The position numbers and the translations under genes are program-made. DNA of 7,756 nucleotides from Candidatus Brocadiaceae bacterium (GTDB taxonomy: Bacteria > Planctomycetota > Brocadiia > SM23-32): positions 1-7,756 of the forward strand of contig JAUWZH010000118.1 of the NCBI GenBank assembly GCA_030615435.1, in the 5' to 3' direction. The notes under the pieces were generated by a model, which saw nothing but the letters and a program-made list of their open reading frames with translations, made no database searches and had not been told where the DNA came from. Below, one piece after another: positions 6,482-7,756 of this stretch. Positions within the stretch are counted from its first letter, which is position 1, and every line of letters starts with the position of its first letter.

Positions 6482-7332
6482 GCAATCTGACCTCAGATGG
6501 CGCGCCGTCGAAGAAGAAGGCTCCCTGGGTTGACATCATGGGGGTGAAAGTAAGCCTCATTGACCCCTGGACTCTGAACGAGGAGATCCGCGGAGTCGTC
6601 AGAAGGGGCGAGAGGGCTCTCGTGCTAAACGTCAACGTGCATTGCATGAACCTCGCCCACAGGCTGCCATGGTTGAGACGGATGCTGAATGCGGCGGATA
6701 TCGTGTTTTGTGACGGTTTCGGCGTGGTGATCGCGGCCCGCATTCTCGGCAAACAGGTGCCAGTGCGAATTACGTACGCTGACTGGATGTGGGAGCTTTC
6801 CGCCCATGCGCAGACGCACGGGCTGAGTCTGTTTTTTCTCGGTGGCCGCCCCGGGGTGGCGGAGAAAGCGGCTGCGCGCCTGCAAAGGACCTTTCCCGGG
6901 CTGCGAATTCTGGGGGCGCATCACGGGTATTTCGACAAGACCCCCGGGAGCGCCGAAAATGAGGCGGTTGTCCGGGAAATCAACGCCGCCCGGCCCGACG
7001 TCCTCCTCGTCGGCTTCGGGATGCCCTTACAGGAGCGCTGGCTCATGGAGAACTGGGACAGGGTGGCCGCGAACGTGGCTCTGACCGGTGGGGGACTTTT
7101 CGACATCGTTTCAGGGGTTCTTCGCCGCGGGCCGCGTTGGATGACCGACCATGGACTGGAGTGGCTGGCGCGATTGCTCCTTCAGCCGCGTCACGTGTGG
7201 CGTCGGTATCTGATCGGCAATCCACTGTTTCTGTGCAGGGTTCTTGCGCACCGACTCCACGCTCGGTCGGCCGCTCACGGGGCGCCCGCGGTTCGACACT
7301 CTCACCGCCCCGAGCGAGTCGAGGGGAGGTGA
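6478..7332 (+). CDS. WecG/TagA/CpsF-family glycosyltransferase
   Basis: This 284-residue member of glycosyltransferase family 26 has relatives that add N-acetylmannosamine or N-acetylmannosaminuronic acid to undecaprenyl-PP-linked sugar (TagA, WecG). The motifs are strong: LNVNVHCMNLA (50-60), CDGFGVVIAARI (78-89) with Asp79 matching the proposed catalytic base region, LFFLGGRPGVAEKAA (118-132), PDVLLVGFGMPLQERW (173-188), GGGLFDIVSG (204-213) and HGLEWLARLLLQPRHVWRRYLIGN (225-248). The donor sugar cannot be told. The family core ends near residue 260. The last 24 residues (to AVRHSHRPERVEGR) are a basic tail whose final part is encoded by a 31-bp repeat. It overlaps the GT2 gene by ATGA at 6478-6481 and has no strong Shine-Dalgarno of its own, so it is probably translated by coupling. 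Confidence 0.93.
   Translation: MSNLTSDGAPSKKKAPWVDIMGVKVSLIDPWTLNEEIRGVVRRGERALVLNVNVHCMNLAHRLPWLRRMLNAADIVFCDGFGVVIAARILGKQVPVRITYADWMWELSAHAQTHGLSLFFLGGRPGVAEKAAARLQRTFPGLRILGAHHGYFDKTPGSAENEAVVREINAARPDVLLVGFGMPLQERWLMENWDRVAANVALTGGGLFDIVSGVLRRGPRWMTDHGLEWLARLLLQPRHVWRRYLIGNPLFLCRVLAHRLHARSAAHGAPAVRHSHRPERVEGR
7288..7318 (+). repeat. 31-bp direct repeat, copy 1
   Basis: This sequence is identical over 31 bp to 7376-7406, 88 bp downstream. It lies within the 3' end of the WecG-like gene and encodes AVRHSHRPE(R). It contains TCGAC (7293-7297) and, just past its end, GTCGA (7318-7322), so it can also fold as an imperfect hairpin with CTC/GAG pairing inside. The TTCGAC and GAGCGAG(T)CGAGGGG signature recalls short palindromic repeats scattered through many GC-rich genomes. 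That resemblance is from memory and unverified. Confidence 0.9.
7302..7332 (+). promoter_or_regulatory. Hairpin burying SD and stop codon at the gene junction
   Basis: TCACCGCCCC (7302-7311) can pair with GGGGAGGTGA (7323-7332) in 9 of 10 positions, with one G-A mismatch and an 11-nt loop. The 3' arm contains GGAGGTGA (7325-7332), fully complementary to the usual 16S anti-SD, and the WecG-like gene's TGA stop. ATG 7337 follows GGAGG by 7 nt. Ribosomes finishing the upstream gene would melt the stem, which suggests translational coupling. The structure and its function are inferred. Confidence 0.5.
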
Positions 7333-7336
7333 CGGG

Positions 7337-7756
7337 ATGAAGTCTAAGGGATCCTCCTTGCCCGAACGGTGCAGGGCGGTTCGACACTCTCACCGCCCCG
7401 AGCGAGGCCGAGGGGCGGGAGGGGCTGCGTTGAAAGGCCCGTGCGCGCCCGACTCTGCCGCTGGGCGCGATGAGGTCTACAGCGTCTATGCCCGCCTGAA
7501 GGCCGATGCTGAGCCGCAGAGGCGTTCGCTGCTGAACGCGTGCTTCCCTGTCTTGCACGCCGTTCTGAATTTCACGGCTATCAGCGGCGGGTTCTACATT
7601 GCCTACCTCATAGACAGGGCGGGATGGCTCGACTTCGTGCGCCTTTTCCAGGGGGAGCGCTCGATGCTCGCCTACCTGGCGCTCTCGATAGGACTGGGAG
7701 CCATCACCGTGGCACTCGGCGCGTTGGTGGGGGCATACAGACGTTACGAGAGCATC
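7337..7756 (+). CDS. Partial membrane protein, probable polyprenyl-phosphate sugar transferase N-terminus
   Basis: The frame is open from ATG 7337 to the window edge (140 codons, no stop), so the gene is cut at its 3' end. GGAGGTGA at a 7-nt distance supports ATG 7337. TTG 7430 is an in-frame alternative with GGGAGGGG 5 nt upstream and would drop the first 31 residues. Those residues are low-complexity, Arg/Gly-rich and partly repeat-encoded (AVRHSHRPER, 14-23). Two membrane segments are visible, about residues 73-92 and 110-133, the second followed by GAYRRYES. This pattern of paired N-terminal helices with a short connecting loop and a G-x-YRR end fits WbaP/WcaJ-type enzymes, which transfer a sugar-1-phosphate to undecaprenyl phosphate. 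The catalytic domain would lie beyond the window, so the call rests on this pattern plus the neighbouring glycosyltransferases. Another membrane protein of the locus remains possible. Confidence 0.55.
   Translation, partial: MKSKGSSLPERCRAVRHSHRPERGRGAGGAALKGPCAPDSAAGRDEVYSVYARLKADAEPQRRSLLNACFPVLHAVLNFTAISGGFYIAYLIDRAGWLDFVRLFQGERSMLAYLALSIGLGAITVALGALVGAYRRYESI
7376..7406 (+). repeat. 31-bp direct repeat, copy 2
   Basis: This is identical to 7288-7318. It lies inside the 5' end of the partial membrane protein gene and is read there in the frame that again gives AVRHSHRPER. After the identical core the copies diverge by a small insertion and substitutions (a TCGAGGGG versus GCCGAGGGG junction). 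Confidence 0.9.
7393..7424 (+). promoter_or_regulatory. Second repeat-borne hairpin with SD-like GGGAGGGG
   Basis: CCGCCCC (7393-7399) pairs perfectly with GGGGCGG (7412-7418) around a 12-nt loop. GGGAGGGG (7417-7424) overlaps the stem end and lies 5 nt before the in-frame TTG 7430. Copy 2 thus mirrors copy 1: hairpin, SD-like run, possible start codon. Whether TTG 7430 is used is unknown. Confidence 0.4.

Noticed and set aside
7288..7406. CRISPR array
   Set aside because: There are only two repeat units, both inside coding sequence and followed by continuing open frame. No third unit, leader or cas gene is present.
7043..7558. 171-codon frame on the - strand across the WecG-like/sugar transferase junction
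   Set aside because: It is antisense to two supported + strand genes and consists of Arg/Ala/Pro/Ser-rich sequence typical of GC-rich shadows.

Overview
The window is GC-rich (well over half G+C by eye) and densely coding. Every supported gene is on the + strand. A lipoprotein with a type II signal peptide, an O-antigen ligase-like membrane protein and undecaprenyl-linked type glycosyltransferases point to a diderm (Gram-negative type) bacterium. The phylum cannot be fixed from the sequence. The phosphodiesterase ends in an LGY(L/F)-type tail that I associate with environmental GC-rich phyla, but that is only a hint.

Layout. Positions 37-2100 encode a 687-residue lipoprotein with two LPP20-like modules, a helical stretch, an Ig-like module and a CsgG/TolB-like C-terminus. 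It appears to be its own transcription unit. Positions 2101-2435 are intergenic. This stretch carries a near-consensus sigma70-type promoter (TTGACA, 18-nt spacer, TATATT) with a small inverted repeat in its spacer. From that promoter a compact run of genes reads to the right edge: an alkaline-phosphatase-superfamily phosphodiesterase (2436-3986), an O-antigen ligase/polymerase-family membrane protein (4017-5528), a family 2 glycosyltransferase (5525-6481), a WecG/TagA/CpsF-family glycosyltransferase (6478-7332), and the start of a membrane protein cut by the window edge (7337-7756). The last resembles the N-terminus of a polyprenyl-phosphate sugar transferase. Two ATGA overlaps and gaps of 4 and 30 nt argue for one operon.

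Together the operon looks like part of an extracellular polysaccharide or O-antigen locus. The last gene would start the lipid-linked repeat unit, the WecG-like and GT2 enzymes would add sugars, the ligase/polymerase would act on the finished lipid-linked glycan outside the inner membrane, and the phosphodiesterase would edit a phosphate-containing substituent or the carrier. Substrates cannot be read from the sequence.

The most unusual feature is at the 7332/7337 gene junction. A 31-bp perfect direct repeat occurs twice, 88 bp apart. One copy lies in the 3' end of the WecG-like gene and one in the 5' end of the next gene, and both encode the peptide AVRHSHRPER. Each copy forms a GC-rich hairpin. 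The first hairpin buries both the stop codon of the upstream gene and an anti-SD-complementary GGAGGTGA of the downstream gene, so it is a candidate translational control element made from a dispersed repeat.
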